From contig NZ_RAPQ01000009.1 of NCBI RefSeq assembly GCF_003610555.1, forward strand, positions 372,001 to 436,000: 64,000 nucleotides of DNA. The letters run 5' to 3'. The translations under genes were made by a program, and so were the position numbers. Shown here in pieces: positions 8,526-17,104 of the stretch (its first letter is position 1; every line of letters starts with the position of its first letter). The notes below the pieces were generated by a model. The model saw only the letters and a list, made by a program, of their open reading frames with translations, was not told where the DNA came from and did not search any database. This DNA comes from Marinifilum flexuosum (lineage in GTDB: Bacteria > Bacteroidota > Bacteroidia > Bacteroidales > Marinifilaceae).

Positions 8526-11500
8526 TTATAAGTTTAACTTCAATCCAACTGAATAAGTTCTAATTCCAGGATAACTGGTTTCATAATTTCCTCCAAAATT
8601 ACCATAAGCGTTAACAGTTGCCGGGTCGGTTCCCGGATAGGAAGTAATTGTGAATACATTCGTTCCCGACACATAGACTTGTCCACTTATCGGTAAACCT
8701 TTAATCTCTGGTATATCATACGAAATCCTCAAGTCCTGTAATCTAAAATAAGAAGCATCATGTAAACTCATTTTAGTCAATGCAGGAACTCCCTGTCCCA
8801 GATAAATTGCCGGAATATTAGCATCAGTATTCTCTGGTGACCAACGATTGTAAAGGTTATAATCAACCAGTCCGGCCAATTGGCTTGGCACATTCTGTAG
8901 TGTTTTACCATAATACTTCAAGCCTCCAATCTGAAAACCAAAATTAGCTGTTAATGACAAACGCTTGTATTTCATGTTGGCATACATTCCTCCAAACAAA
9001 TCAGGATCAGGATTTCCGATAATGGTCTTGTCTTTACTATCTACCTTCCCATCACCGTTTAAATCTGTTAATTCAAGATTACCTGGGTATAATGTTCCAT
9101 AATAGGAAGAGTGTCCATTGTCTACTGCATTTGCATTCAACTCATCAATTCTATCCTGATTTTGAATGATACCATTGTATTCATATCCAAAGAAAGAACC
9201 CATGGCATGTCCAACTGCCAACACCTGTGATCCTGTTCCCTGAACAATGGTTCCACTAGAATTCTCTACTGCCCCCTCTTCTTCCAGTTTTCGAATCTCA
9301 TTCTTATTGGTTGCCAGGTTTAGTCCCAAATCCAACACAAAATCCTTCCTGTCAATAAGCTTTGCTTTGATATTGAATTCAAATCCCTGATTTCTTACAC
9401 TACCAATATTGTAATACATATCGTTAACAGCCATACTCGATGGGAAAGAAAACTCACGAATCAAGTCTTCCGTATCTTTTCTGTAATAGCCTATGGATCC
9501 TGTCAATCGATAATTGAACAATGCAAAATCCAATCCAGCATCGTATTGAGTTGAAAGCTCCCATTGGATGTCTTTGTTACCAATCTGTGAATGCTCAATA
9601 CCAGGCTGATCGTTATATTTGGTAGCCCTGTACAAATCTCTGTTAGAATAACTATCTAAATTCTGAATACCGGTCTTACCAGCTGACACCTTTAATTTTA
9701 GGTCATTTATAAAGTCAAGATCATTTAAAAACTCCTCTTTGTTAATTCTCCAGGCAATTGCTCCCGATGGAAAGAATCCGTAACGATTGTTCTTTCCAAA
9801 CATAGAAGAACCATCGTAACGAGCAGTAACAGTGAAAAGATACTTATCCTTATACTTGTAATTTAAACGAGCAAATGAAGAAAACAGAGACCTTCCTCTC
9901 TTACTATCTGATGAACGATCAAACTCAGTTCCTGCAGAAACATTCGTATAGATCTCATCCATTGCAAAACCGCTCTTTGCAAGATAACCAGACTGGCTTT
10001 CAGAATCCTCGTAAGAAACACCACCAACAAAATCAATATCATGAACTTCATTAAATGTTTTTGCATAGCTCAAAGTATTATCAAGCACAGTATTAAAACC
10101 TCTGCTTTCAGCCTTGCTTGCCGATGCTTCATTGTACCAGCTCAAATAACTTGGTGAAAATTGATAATTGTAATTCATGTATTGATTCACCGAGAAACTG
10201 GTTTTAAACTTCAGGTCTTTCAATACTGTTAGTTCTCCGTAAAGATTACCGGATAGCCTGTATTCATCTGAGTTGTTGATCTCGTTTGATTCTGCTACTG
10301 GATTCACATCGTAATAAGAAACTCCATCCTCACCATATACAGGTAAATCAGGACGATGTCCCTGAGCTGAGAACATAGAGGTACCAGATCGGCTCTGATC
10401 TGTGTAAGACAAGTTGATTCTTGTCCCGATCTTAAATTTAGGATTGATATCAATATCCAAATTCACACGACCTGAATATCTTGTCAGATCATCATGAACC
10501 ACCATCCCCTTGTGATCCATTAAAGAACCGGAAATAAAATAAGAGATATCCTTACTTCCTCCGCGCACTGACAGGTCTACATTCTGTCTGTTTGCTGTTT
10601 GTTTTACCAAATCAAACCAATCGGTGTCTGCGTCACCAACATATCCACCATCCGGATCAAGAATGTTCTCTGCCGTTCTGTTTCCCGGATCTACTACCAA
10701 TGTTTGGTTGGCCAAATCAGTTAAAAAAGAACGGAACTCATCTCCGTTAAGCATCGAAAAATTTTTAATCTGAGAATCCGTAGAGTAATTGTAGGATACA
10801 GAAAATTTAGCTTTCTCATTCAATCTACCTCTTTTGGTAGTGATCATCAACACACCATTTGCAGCCCTTGATCCGTAAATAGCTGAAGCAGAAGCATCTT
10901 TCAACACATCAACCGAAGCTATATCAGACGGAGGAATGGAATTTAAAATCTCCGCATCATCTGTAGGTACACCATCAATCACGTACAATGGCTCATTACT
11001 ACCAGTAAGGGAAGTAGCACCACGAACTCTTACTCTTACCGTTTCACCCGGACGTCCTGTGTTTCCACTTACCATTACCCCTGCAGCCATATTCTGCAAC
11101 AAAGAAATAGAAGACGGAACGTTTTTCATTTCCAACTCTTTCTCAGAAACACGAGCTACCGAACCTGTAAAATCTCTAACTGCTGTTGTTCCATACCCTA
11201 CAACAACAACTTCTTCCATTTGCTCTGTATCTGCGGTTAAAGTAATATCTTGCACAACTTGTCCAGTATACTTAATTTCTTGTGGCAACATTCCAACAAA
11301 AGAGAAAATCAATACTGCATTTTTATCTTCCAATTCCAAAGTATAGTTCCCATTAATGTCGGTAGCAACACCCGTTGTGCTCCCCTTAATTACAACAGAT
11401 ACACCCGGTAAAGGCTCCCCATATTTATCGGTTACTCTTCCTTTTAGTTCTTTCTTTTCCTGCACTTCCTCTATAACGGGAACAGGATCCTGTTTGGTAA

Positions 11501-11840
11501 TGATTACAAAATCCTCAACAATTTCGTACTTTACCGGTGCTTGCTGACAAATTTCATTCAACACTTCTTCCAGACTGGCATCTTCCATATCCAGCTGAAC
11601 TTCAATCTCATCATCTATTTCATTTACATTGTACATGAAATAAGTACCAGTTTGATTATTCAGATCTTCCAACACATCAACCAATGATGTTTTAGCCTGA
11701 ACACTAACTTGTTGTCCGAGAAGAACAGATGCAGAAAGCTGCAAGCTGCCAACAAGAATTAAAATAAAACTTAGCTTCATAACAAGCAGGGTTTTTCGAA
11801 TGGTAGGTGACATACACCTCCACATAAGGTTTTTTTTCAT
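8526..11840 (-). CDS. SusC/RagA TonB-dependent transporter with STN domain
   Basis: The protein has 1104 residues. An extended signal region covers residues 1-43 and an STN domain about residues 48-115 (SLVDVLEDLNNQTGTYFMY), the signalling domain that talks to FecR anti-sigma factors. A carboxypeptidase-regulatory-like beta domain covers about 130-210 (GRVTDKYGEPLPGVSVVIKG), followed by the VVVVGYG box. The plug covers about 215-335, with LYVIDGVP and SIYGSRAANGVLMITTKRG. The rest is a 22-strand barrel ending in VGLKLNL. The STN domain plus the sigma and FecR genes directly upstream show trans-envelope signalling. The start ATG is at 11840, downstream of a 133-base gap that holds a hairpin facing the other way. 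Confidence 0.95.
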   Translation of the reverse strand: MKKNLMWRCMSPTIRKTLLVMKLSFILILVGSLQLSASVLLGQQVSVQAKTSLVDVLEDLNNQTGTYFMYNVNEIDDEIEVQLDMEDASLEEVLNEICQQAPVKYEIVEDFVIITKQDPVPVIEEVQEKKELKGRVTDKYGEPLPGVSVVIKGSTTGVATDINGNYTLELEDKNAVLIFSFVGMLPQEIKYTGQVVQDITLTADTEQMEEVVVVGYGTTAVRDFTGSVARVSEKELEMKNVPSSISLLQNMAAGVMVSGNTGRPGETVRVRVRGATSLTGSNEPLYVIDGVPTDDAEILNSIPPSDIASVDVLKDASASAIYGSRAANGVLMITTKRGRLNEKAKFSVSYNYSTDSQIKNFSMLNGDEFRSFLTDLANQTLVVDPGNRTAENILDPDGGYVGDADTDWFDLVKQTANRQNVDLSVRGGSKDISYFISGSLMDHKGMVVHDDLTRYSGRVNLDIDINPKFKIGTRINLSYTDQSRSGTSMFSAQGHRPDLPVYGEDGVSYYDVNPVAESNEINNSDEYRLSGNLYGELTVLKDLKFKTSFSVNQYMNYNYQFSPSYLSWYNEASASKAESRGFNTVLDNTLSYAKTFNEVHDIDFVGGVSYEDSESQSGYLAKSGFAMDEIYTNVSAGTEFDRSSDSKRGRSLFSSFARLNYKYKDKYLFTVTARYDGSSMFGKNNRYGFFPSGAIAWRINKEEFLNDLDFINDLKLKVSAGKTGIQNLDSYSNRDLYRATKYNDQPGIEHSQIGNKDIQWELSTQYDAGLDFALFNYRLTGSIGYYRKDTEDLIREFSFPSSMAVNDMYYNIGSVRNQGFEFNIKAKLIDRKDFVLDLGLNLATNKNEIRKLEEEGAVENSSGTIVQGTGSQVLAVGHAMGSFFGYEYNGIIQNQDRIDELNANAVDNGHSSYYGTLYPGNLELTDLNGDGKVDSKDKTIIGNPDPDLFGGMYANMKYKRLSLTANFGFQIGGLKYYGKTLQNVPSQLAGLVDYNLYNRWSPENTDANIPAIYLGQGVPALTKMSLHDASYFRLQDLRISYDIPEIKGLPISGQVYVSGTNVFTITSYPGTDPATVNAYGNFGGNYETSYPGIRTYSVGLKLNL

Positions 11841-11853
11841 AACTTTATGGTCT

Positions 11854-11938
11854 AGATTAATACTACCATTGACACAATTCTCAATGGTTTGTTATTTGTA
11901 AAACAGGGAATGTGGCCGCATTTCCTGTTTTTTTTATG
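11854..11938 (+). ncRNA. Candidate antisense RNA over the susC 5' leader
   Basis: On the strand opposite to susC, a TAnnTTTG-like box (TAACTTTA, 11840-11847) overlaps the susC start codon. About 55-60 bases downstream lies a hairpin (11900-11931) followed by eight Ts. Transcription starting near 11854 and ending at the T-tract would give an RNA of about 80 nt, complementary to the susC leader. The same arrangement occurs at the second Sus locus (26820-26915). DonS-type antisense RNAs of Bacteroides fragilis PULs are a known precedent. No good -33 box is visible, so this is a proposal. Confidence 0.35.
11900..11938 (+). terminator. Intrinsic terminator facing away from susC
   Basis: 13-bp arms (11900-11912 with 11919-11931, one G-T pair) have a GC-rich loop TGGCCG and an eight-T run on the plus strand (11928-11935). 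On the susC mRNA strand only four Us follow, so the stronger direction is antisense to susC. It lies in the FecR-SusC gap. Confidence 0.65.
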
Positions 11939-11973
11939 TGCTTTGGGGTGGCCGCCACAAAAGCACAATATCT

Positions 11974-13170
11974 TTATTCAGGTTTCCCTACAATAATTTT
12001 ATCATCTTTAATGGCAAACTGTACATCTGCCATCTTTTCTATCATTTCGAGTGTAAAGTTCAAGCTTTTGTTTTTCTTGGCTGCACCCGTAAATCGGTAC
12101 TCACGATATCTGTGATCGGTAAAGAAGAATTCAACATTGTACCATCGGCTTAACTGATGGCAAATTTCTTCCAATGACTGATCTTTATAACGGAACACTC
12201 CATCTTTCCAGGAGGTATACAAATTAGTATTTACCCTTTCTACCTTAAATCGATTGTCTCCTTTTTTTACAGTTGCCTGAAATCCTGGCTTCAACAACTC
12301 CTTATTCCCCAAACAGCTTAGCTCTACACTACCCTCAACCAAAGTAGTTGAAATGTGCTCCTCATCATGGTAAGCTGATACATTAAAACTTGTTCCCAGC
12401 ACCTTTATTTCGGTATCGTGCGATGCTATAATAAATGGCATATCTGGATTATGACTTACTTCGAAATAAGCTTCTCCAGTTAATTCCACTTTCCTTTTGT
12501 TTCCCACAAACTGCACAGGATATCTAAGGCTCGATTCCGAATTCAACCACACTTTTGTTCCATCGGCTAATACCAGCGAATACTCTCCTCCTCTTGGAAT
12601 TTCAATTTGATTGTAAATCACTCTGTCTTTAGCGGAAGAAGCATTATCATATATCAATTCGCTGTCAGCATTCTTTTGAATCAAAGTTCCATCTGCCTCA
12701 GTAATCAACTCCTTGTCATTTTCCTCAAGGTTCACTTTTTGTCCATTTTCAAGCGTAAGTACAGCCTTTTTTGAACCAATGCTCGATATTTCCGCAAAAT
12801 TATAATCCTTTCCAAAATCATAATCAGTTCTTACCTGCTCAATCATGAAATAGCCAACTGTAAATAAAACCACAACTGCTGCAGCATAAGGCAACCAAGT
12901 ATGTAATCTTCTTACTTTCGATTTCTTTTCAGGCTTCGACAGAGATTTGCTAATGTTCAACCATGCATCTTCTTTTTGAATTTGATCCAAATTGCTCAAA
13001 GCTCCACTCTCTTTAAAAAGAGCCAGGTATTGGGCAAACTCATCAGCATTGGCCTCATCTTCTTTCAGCCACTTCTGAAGTTTCTGAAATCCCTCTTCAG
13101 AAATTCTCCCTTGTTGATATTCTTGAATTAGTTCTATAATATGTTCTTGCGAAATGTTCATTTTCCCCAT
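11974..13170 (-). CDS. FecR family anti-sigma factor with DUF4974 C-terminus
   Basis: The protein has 398 residues. The N-terminal cytoplasmic helix bundle (about 1-88) binds the sigma factor, and one transmembrane segment lies at about 91-110 (PYAAAVVVLFTVGYFMI). The periplasmic FecR domain runs from about 195 to 290 (IPRGGEYSLVLADGTKVWLNSES, LTGEAYFEV, IKVLGTSFNVSAY). A C-terminal DUF4974 domain begins near 325 (SLEEICHQLSRWYNVEFFF). An ATG three codons downstream (13161) is a possible alternative start. The gene is 133 bases upstream of SusC and 433 bases downstream of its sigma gene. This is an unusually long sigma-to-FecR gap and is filled with palindromes. Confidence 0.93.
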   Translation of the reverse strand: MGKMNISQEHIIELIQEYQQGRISEEGFQKLQKWLKEDEANADEFAQYLALFKESGALSNLDQIQKEDAWLNISKSLSKPEKKSKVRRLHTWLPYAAAVVVLFTVGYFMIEQVRTDYDFGKDYNFAEISSIGSKKAVLTLENGQKVNLEENDKELITEADGTLIQKNADSELIYDNASSAKDRVIYNQIEIPRGGEYSLVLADGTKVWLNSESSLRYPVQFVGNKRKVELTGEAYFEVSHNPDMPFIIASHDTEIKVLGTSFNVSAYHDEEHISTTLVEGSVELSCLGNKELLKPGFQATVKKGDNRFKVERVNTNLYTSWKDGVFRYKDQSLEEICHQLSRWYNVEFFFTDHRYREYRFTGAAKKNKSLNFTLEMIEKMADVQFAIKDDKIIVGKPE

Positions 13171-13254
13171 TGTTTATAGCTATAAGTGTGTTTTTTGAAA
13201 ACGGGTGACAAGTTTTTTCAACTTTTTTAAAAATATCTTTTAAGGTAGTGAACA

Positions 13255-13603
13255 AAGGGTAATTAGCAATGAGTAATTAATAATGAATAATTAAAGGGAA
13301 GAGTAGCTTGAAGCTGAATGATATCTGCGGCGTTTCCGATAAGCAATACCACGGTGCACTGCACCTTTGGTTTCCACATGCTTGCAATCTGCAAATGCTT
13401 CGGTGCTATGCACCTTTATTTTAAACTCAAAACAAGCCACAGTGTGGCGCAGTATTTATAGCAAGAGGTTCAATTTTGATGTAAGGTGCAGCGCACCGGA
13501 GTATTCGGTTAATTTTGGGAAAGCATTATTTTTAAGCATGAGATCCCTCAATTCTTCGGGATGACTGCAAACTTAGAATGTACAGTTGATAACTGAAAAC
13601 TGA
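13255..13603. repeat. Non-coding spacer with four short 5-3-5 palindromes
   Basis: The 433-base gap between the sigma and FecR genes holds four 13-bp palindromes with three-base centres: GGTGC-act-GCACC (13353-13365), GGTGC-tat-GCACC (13402-13414), GCCAC-agt-GTGGC (13436-13448) and GGTGC-agc-GCACC (13485-13497). A palindrome-like patch, ATCCCTCaattcttCGGGAT, lies near 13543-13562. No gene with a start signal is seen. This resembles decayed interspersed palindromic repeats (REP-like), or a leader with many small hairpins. Confidence 0.55.
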
Positions 13604-14155
13604 TCAAGGTAGCAAGATCATCACCAATACATCCAAATTACTTCGCAACTGCTTTAAAGCTCTGGAGTAATGTGTTTTTACTGTATTGATGGATATGTCC
13701 ATATCTTCAGCAACTTCGGCATATTTCATTTTCTCGAAAGCTATGGCTTCAAAAACGGCTTTGCATTGGGCGGGCAAAAGAGCAATCTCTTTATATAGGC
13801 TTTCTTTTCTTTCTTCCAATTGCTGACTTTCGTAGTTGTCTTCGATGATATTGTAGGCCTTATTCTCCATTTCTTCGAATCGAAATTTTTGATCTTTTTT
13901 TATCTGATTGATGGAATTGTTGCGAACAATACTAAAAAGGTAAGATTTAATAGAACCAGTAAAATTAATCATTCTATTTTTCTCCCATAGGGTAATGAAA
14001 GCTTCCTGCACAATGTCTTCTGCTTTCTCGTAGGAATCGAAATATTTATAGGCAAATACACAAAGGGGTGTATAATACAAATCGAACAACATGCGAAGAC
14101 CTGTTTGATCTCCATTCTTGAATTTTTGAATGATATCTTGTTCGTATTGCTCCAT
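13604..14155 (-). CDS. ECF RNA polymerase sigma factor of the SusC/SusD locus
   Basis: The protein has 183 residues with an ATG at 14155. Region 2 is YEKAEDIVQEAFITLWEKN, and the C-terminal region 4 is MKYAEVAEDMDISINTVKTHYSRAL, the DNA-binding HTH. It belongs to the Bacteroidota family 1 ECF type that is paired with FecR and STN-bearing SusC. It heads the locus sigma - FecR - SusC - SusD - thioredoxin and should activate it when the SusC/FecR relay releases it. The 433-base gap to FecR suggests that FecR may also be made from its own promoter. Confidence 0.92.
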   Translation of the reverse strand: MEQYEQDIIQKFKNGDQTGLRMLFDLYYTPLCVFAYKYFDSYEKAEDIVQEAFITLWEKNRMINFTGSIKSYLFSIVRNNSINQIKKDQKFRFEEMENKAYNIIEDNYESQQLEERKESLYKEIALLPAQCKAVFEAIAFEKMKYAEVAEDMDISINTVKTHYSRALKQLRSNLDVLVMILLP

Positions 14156-14327
14156 ATTAACCGTGGTAAAAGTAAAAAAGCTTGTGGAAAATACAAAAAG
14201 CCTACGGAGTGGAGAAAATTCAAAAATACCAATTCAATCTTTATATATGATAAACTTAAATTACTACATTTTCAGGGATACCTAAGTCAGGATAACATCT
14301 CATTGGATATGTTGTGAAGTAAAAAAG

Positions 14328-14361
14328 AAAGGCCAACTCAAACAAACGAGTTAGCCTTTTT
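14328..14361 (-). terminator. Intrinsic terminator after the 207-aa orphan gene
   Basis: 12-bp arms (14328-14339 with 14348-14359, one mismatch) have a run of Ts on the minus strand. It lies 26 bases beyond the stop codon at 14387. Confidence 0.75.
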
Positions 14362-14386
14362 CAATTTCTATCAATCAGTCTTACCC

Positions 14387-15010
14387 TTAAAAGCTGAGCT
14401 TGTAAACATTCGATTCCTTCCCAACTTTGGTATCCTTAACAATGTAAAAGAAGGTATATTCTCTTAACTCATAAGACTGCTCATCTCTCTTCGCGCGAAC
14501 ATCGATGTATTTGGATCCATTGCAGGTATCCAAATACTTAAAATGGCCTTCCCCATTAATTCGACTGTAAATGCGAACTCCATCAGTTCCTTGTTTTGAA
14601 ATCCTAATGGTTGGATATCCACCTTGCATTTTCACTTTTACTTCCGGCTTCATATCTGCGGTATCCTGATTGGTATAGGTAATTTCAATTCCCAAATCGA
14701 CACCAATTGCCTTGGTATAATTGGGCTTAGCCATTAGTTCAACTCTTCTGTCACGCATATAAGGAGTCAATACACCTCTGGACTCATTGAGTTCCTCAAT
14801 TTTTGCACTGGCATTGGCTACTGCAATATCTTTGGCCTCTTTTTTTGCAATAACATCATCCATAATTGCAATATCCGCAGCAATTTCCTCATCTGTTAAA
14901 CCTAAAATGTCTTTATAGAGTGGAAGTTTCTTTTTGTAGACAGCGGCTTTATCAACATAAATATTCTCAGGCCCTGCGATAAAGTCGTGCCGTTTTTTAA
15001 GTATAGTCAT
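14387..15010 (-). CDS. Unrecognised 207-aa protein
   Basis: I do not recognise this family. The ATG at 15010 gives a protein with no signal peptide or membrane segment, so it is probably cytoplasmic or released without the Sec pathway. The N-terminal half is helical and Ala/Lys/Asp-rich (EEIAADIAIMDDVIAKKEAKDIAVANASAKI), with a likely short coiled coil at about 38-75. The C-terminal half (about 100-207) looks like one beta-sandwich or fibronectin-type module (GGYPTIRISKQGTDGVRIYSRI, then YELREYTFFYIVKDTKVGKESN). Its terminator is clear and it stands alone. Upstream is a 1.5 kb gap that holds the TGTGAGA array, about 730 bases from the start codon. It is a real gene on length and composition, with function unknown. 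Confidence 0.7.
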   Translation of the reverse strand: MTILKKRHDFIAGPENIYVDKAAVYKKKLPLYKDILGLTDEEIAADIAIMDDVIAKKEAKDIAVANASAKIEELNESRGVLTPYMRDRRVELMAKPNYTKAIGVDLGIEITYTNQDTADMKPEVKVKMQGGYPTIRISKQGTDGVRIYSRINGEGHFKYLDTCNGSKYIDVRAKRDEQSYELREYTFFYIVKDTKVGKESNVYKLSF

Positions 15011-15740
15011 AACTGTAAGATATTAATTCAACATTGGGGCAAGATCATAAACCATTTAGATTAGTCATTTCTTTTTTGAGCTTACCCCCTTAAAATCCAT
15101 CGTATAAAATAAATCTCTAAAAATTTATATCGATTTACATATTCAGAACGGAAAAAACTTCCATCCCAATGGTTGAACCAAATTGCAATGAGCTACAATT
15201 CTTATTGTTAGCACAACTTACTAAGAAGAGAATTGGTTTTGCGAAAAGCCAGAACGATTCAAGAATATAACAACCAATCCAATTCCATCAATTCAACGAG
15301 AATAAACTTTTCATTATTAAAGTTAAAAGAGAAGCACAAAAAAATAATCACAAATCAACAAAAAATTTCATTCAATTATTATGATTTACTCTCCTTCCTT
15401 TTATCAACCATTCTATACAATTGATAATACATTTTTATGACTACTAGAAGAAATGCGGAAATTTGAGAATCTCATTTTTCAAATTCGAAAACATTCATTT
15501 TCTCAAACAGAAACATAAAACAACAAGATATTTTCAAAAAAAGAATAGCACTCCAATTCCTTACAAACAGTACAAGACAGCCTCAAAACTTTTCATTGAT
15601 ATAACTTATCATCACAAAATCATTTCACTCATTCAATCCATCAAAAAAAAATTTTACATTCTAAGATAAGATCCAATTTATGTTAATTCATCTTAAGAAT
15701 ATCAGGCTCAATTATTTCCTTATGTGGTCATTTCTTGAAC
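15011..15740. other. AT-rich gap without a recognisable gene
   Basis: This is very A/T-rich, with only short open frames that lack start signals and look random. It should hold the promoter of the leftward 207-aa gene. I see no repeat or structured element until 15741, where the TGTGAGA array begins. Confidence 0.5.
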
Positions 15741-16090
15741 TGTGAGAGTGATTTTTTGGAGTGTTTTGTGGCAATTTTCGGGTGAAAATGTCCACAAAAA
15801 ACATGTGAGAGCAATTCTCACACTATATTCTGACGATTTTCAAATGTGAGAATCATCAAAAAACATATAAATACCCACTTTGAACATGAAAATCGCAATT
15901 TTCAAATGTGAGAATCGTCAAAAAATAGCTGAACTGAGGATTTTCACGTGTGAGACTCACTCTCACACATGTGAGAATGAGTCTCACACTCTAATCTGAG
16001 CATTTTTAAGTGTGAGAATTCACCAAAATAATGTGAGAATCACTCTCAAACCCTTTAATTTCGGGCTTTCTTGTAATTCTTACTCTCAAA
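15741..16090. repeat. Phased array of TGTGAGA / TCTCACA sites
   Basis: TGTGAGA occurs eight times on the plus strand, starting at 15741, 15804, 15845, 15907, 15949, 15970, 16011 and 16032. The intervals are 63, 41, 62, 42, 21, 41 and 21 bases, close to multiples of 20.8, or two turns of DNA. The complement TCTCACA follows after exactly five bases at 15816, 15961 and 15982, and as TCTCAAA at 16044. This makes four 19-bp dyads of the form TGTGAGA-N5-TCTCACA, plus half-sites. Two of them merge into a 42-nt near-perfect palindrome (15948-15989; outer arms 12 bp, inner arms 6 bp). A further hairpin lies at 15768-15795. It looks like a multi-site binding array for a dimeric protein (operator cluster, iteron set or partition-type site). 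Confidence 0.7.
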
Positions 16091-16488
16091 ACTGTTTTTG
16101 CACCCCCCTAAAACTTGCCCTCTATACATATATAAGGTATACAAATACTCTTGCCCTAATTTCCGCGAAGTTTCATTTGAACTATTTTATTGTTAATCAT
16201 TTTTCAGTCAACTTCTATTTTTATGAGCTTAAAAATTGATTTCATTTTAGAACAAAACGTCATGTTTTTTCGCTTTAGTCACTAAAAAAGATCAATTAAC
16301 AAACAAAAGTAACTAGTTTGCAATGGTAAATAATTGGTCCAAAATGAATATGGATAATATTAGATTACAGTACCGAGATAAATAGATATTTATAAAGTTT
16401 AGACCTGCTTAAGCTTGAAAGAGGCTGTAAAATAGGTGGAGTTTCCGAAAACCAAAATAAAAGAACAAGCAGCAAAACTGTAACAAAA
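16091..16488. other. AT-rich gap without a recognisable gene
   Basis: About 400 bases between the array and the terminator of the next leftward gene. No gene, repeat or clear promoter is recognised. Short open frames here have no supporting start signal. Confidence 0.45.
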
Positions 16489-16521
16489 AACGCCCCTCCA
16501 ATGTTACATTGGAGGGGCGTT
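16489..16521 (-). terminator. Strong intrinsic terminator of the 125-aa gene
   Basis: A perfect 15-bp GC-rich stem (16489-16503 with 16507-16521) has a three-base loop. On the minus strand the stem is followed by a U-run. It lies 31 bases after the stop at 16553. Confidence 0.9.
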
Positions 16522-16552
16522 AATTTTAAAGCGGGATATTACTACTAATCAA

Positions 16553-16930
16553 TTATCTATATATCGGAAAATTAAACAACCTGTTCTTCTCATTATTTCG
16601 CACCTCAGCTTTAATGCTATTCTTTTCACTAATGATTGTATCTCCTATCTCTATAAAATCATAAAACTCATAATCATTAGAATGAAAATAAAACTTATAT
16701 AAATCATCATTAGAATCCTTCAAAACAAAGGTTGGATTAAGGCGAAAAACAGAATCAACATATTTATCCTCAACAATACCATAAACATCAAACTTTGTCC
16801 TTCCAAGAGAGAAATGGCTTTCAAAATATTTCTCATATGGCTCCATTGGTTCCATTACTAAGTTTAAAATTAGAAGAGTCAGTAGTCCTCCTCCAATGAA
16901 CACAATTTTCAATTTATTTTTCCAACTCAT
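16553..16930 (-). CDS. Unrecognised small membrane-anchored protein
   Basis: The protein has 125 residues from an ATG at 16930. One transmembrane segment at about residues 8-26 (IVFIGGGLLTLLILNLV), after a Lys-rich start, points to an inner-membrane anchor with the C-terminal part outside. The outer part is rich in aromatic and acidic residues, and the segment about 50-110 (FDVYGIVEDKYVD ... YEFYDFIEIGDTIISEKNS) reads as a small beta-barrel or OB-like domain. I cannot name the family. It is a single-gene unit with its own strong terminator, and its promoter must lie in the 174 bases before 17105. Confidence 0.6.
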   Translation of the reverse strand: MSWKNKLKIVFIGGGLLTLLILNLVMEPMEPYEKYFESHFSLGRTKFDVYGIVEDKYVDSVFRLNPTFVLKDSNDDLYKFYFHSNDYEFYDFIEIGDTIISEKNSIKAEVRNNEKNRLFNFPIYR

Positions 16931-17015
16931 ATCATCCTTTCATGGAAGATTAAATATTAATTTAAAGCTAATCAACTCAAAAGAGAAAGAATTTCTTCCT
17001 CTACTTGAAACAAAA

Positions 17016-17048
17016 AAACTGTGCCTTCAATACCTGAAGACACAGTTT
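17016..17048 (-). terminator. Terminator of the FISUMP / Sus locus
   Basis: An 8-bp outer stem (17016-17023 with 17041-17048) and a 5-bp inner stem are separated by a single mismatch, with a seven-U tail on the minus strand. It closes the second Sus operon after the stop at 17105. Confidence 0.85.
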
Positions 17049-17104
17049 ACTGAGCCACTAACTAATATATTATCCTCTAGTGAGGAAACTGAATAAAATA
17101 CTTT

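Noticed and set aside
15741-16090. CRP-type binding sites (TGTGA-N6-TCACA)
   Set aside because: The half-sites look similar but are separated by nine bases, not six, and are repeated in a phased array, which is not a CRP promoter layout.
15011-16488. Small genes in the AT-rich gap
   Set aside because: The short open frames have no start signals, are very Lys/Asn/Ile-rich as expected from composition, and run across the repeat sites.
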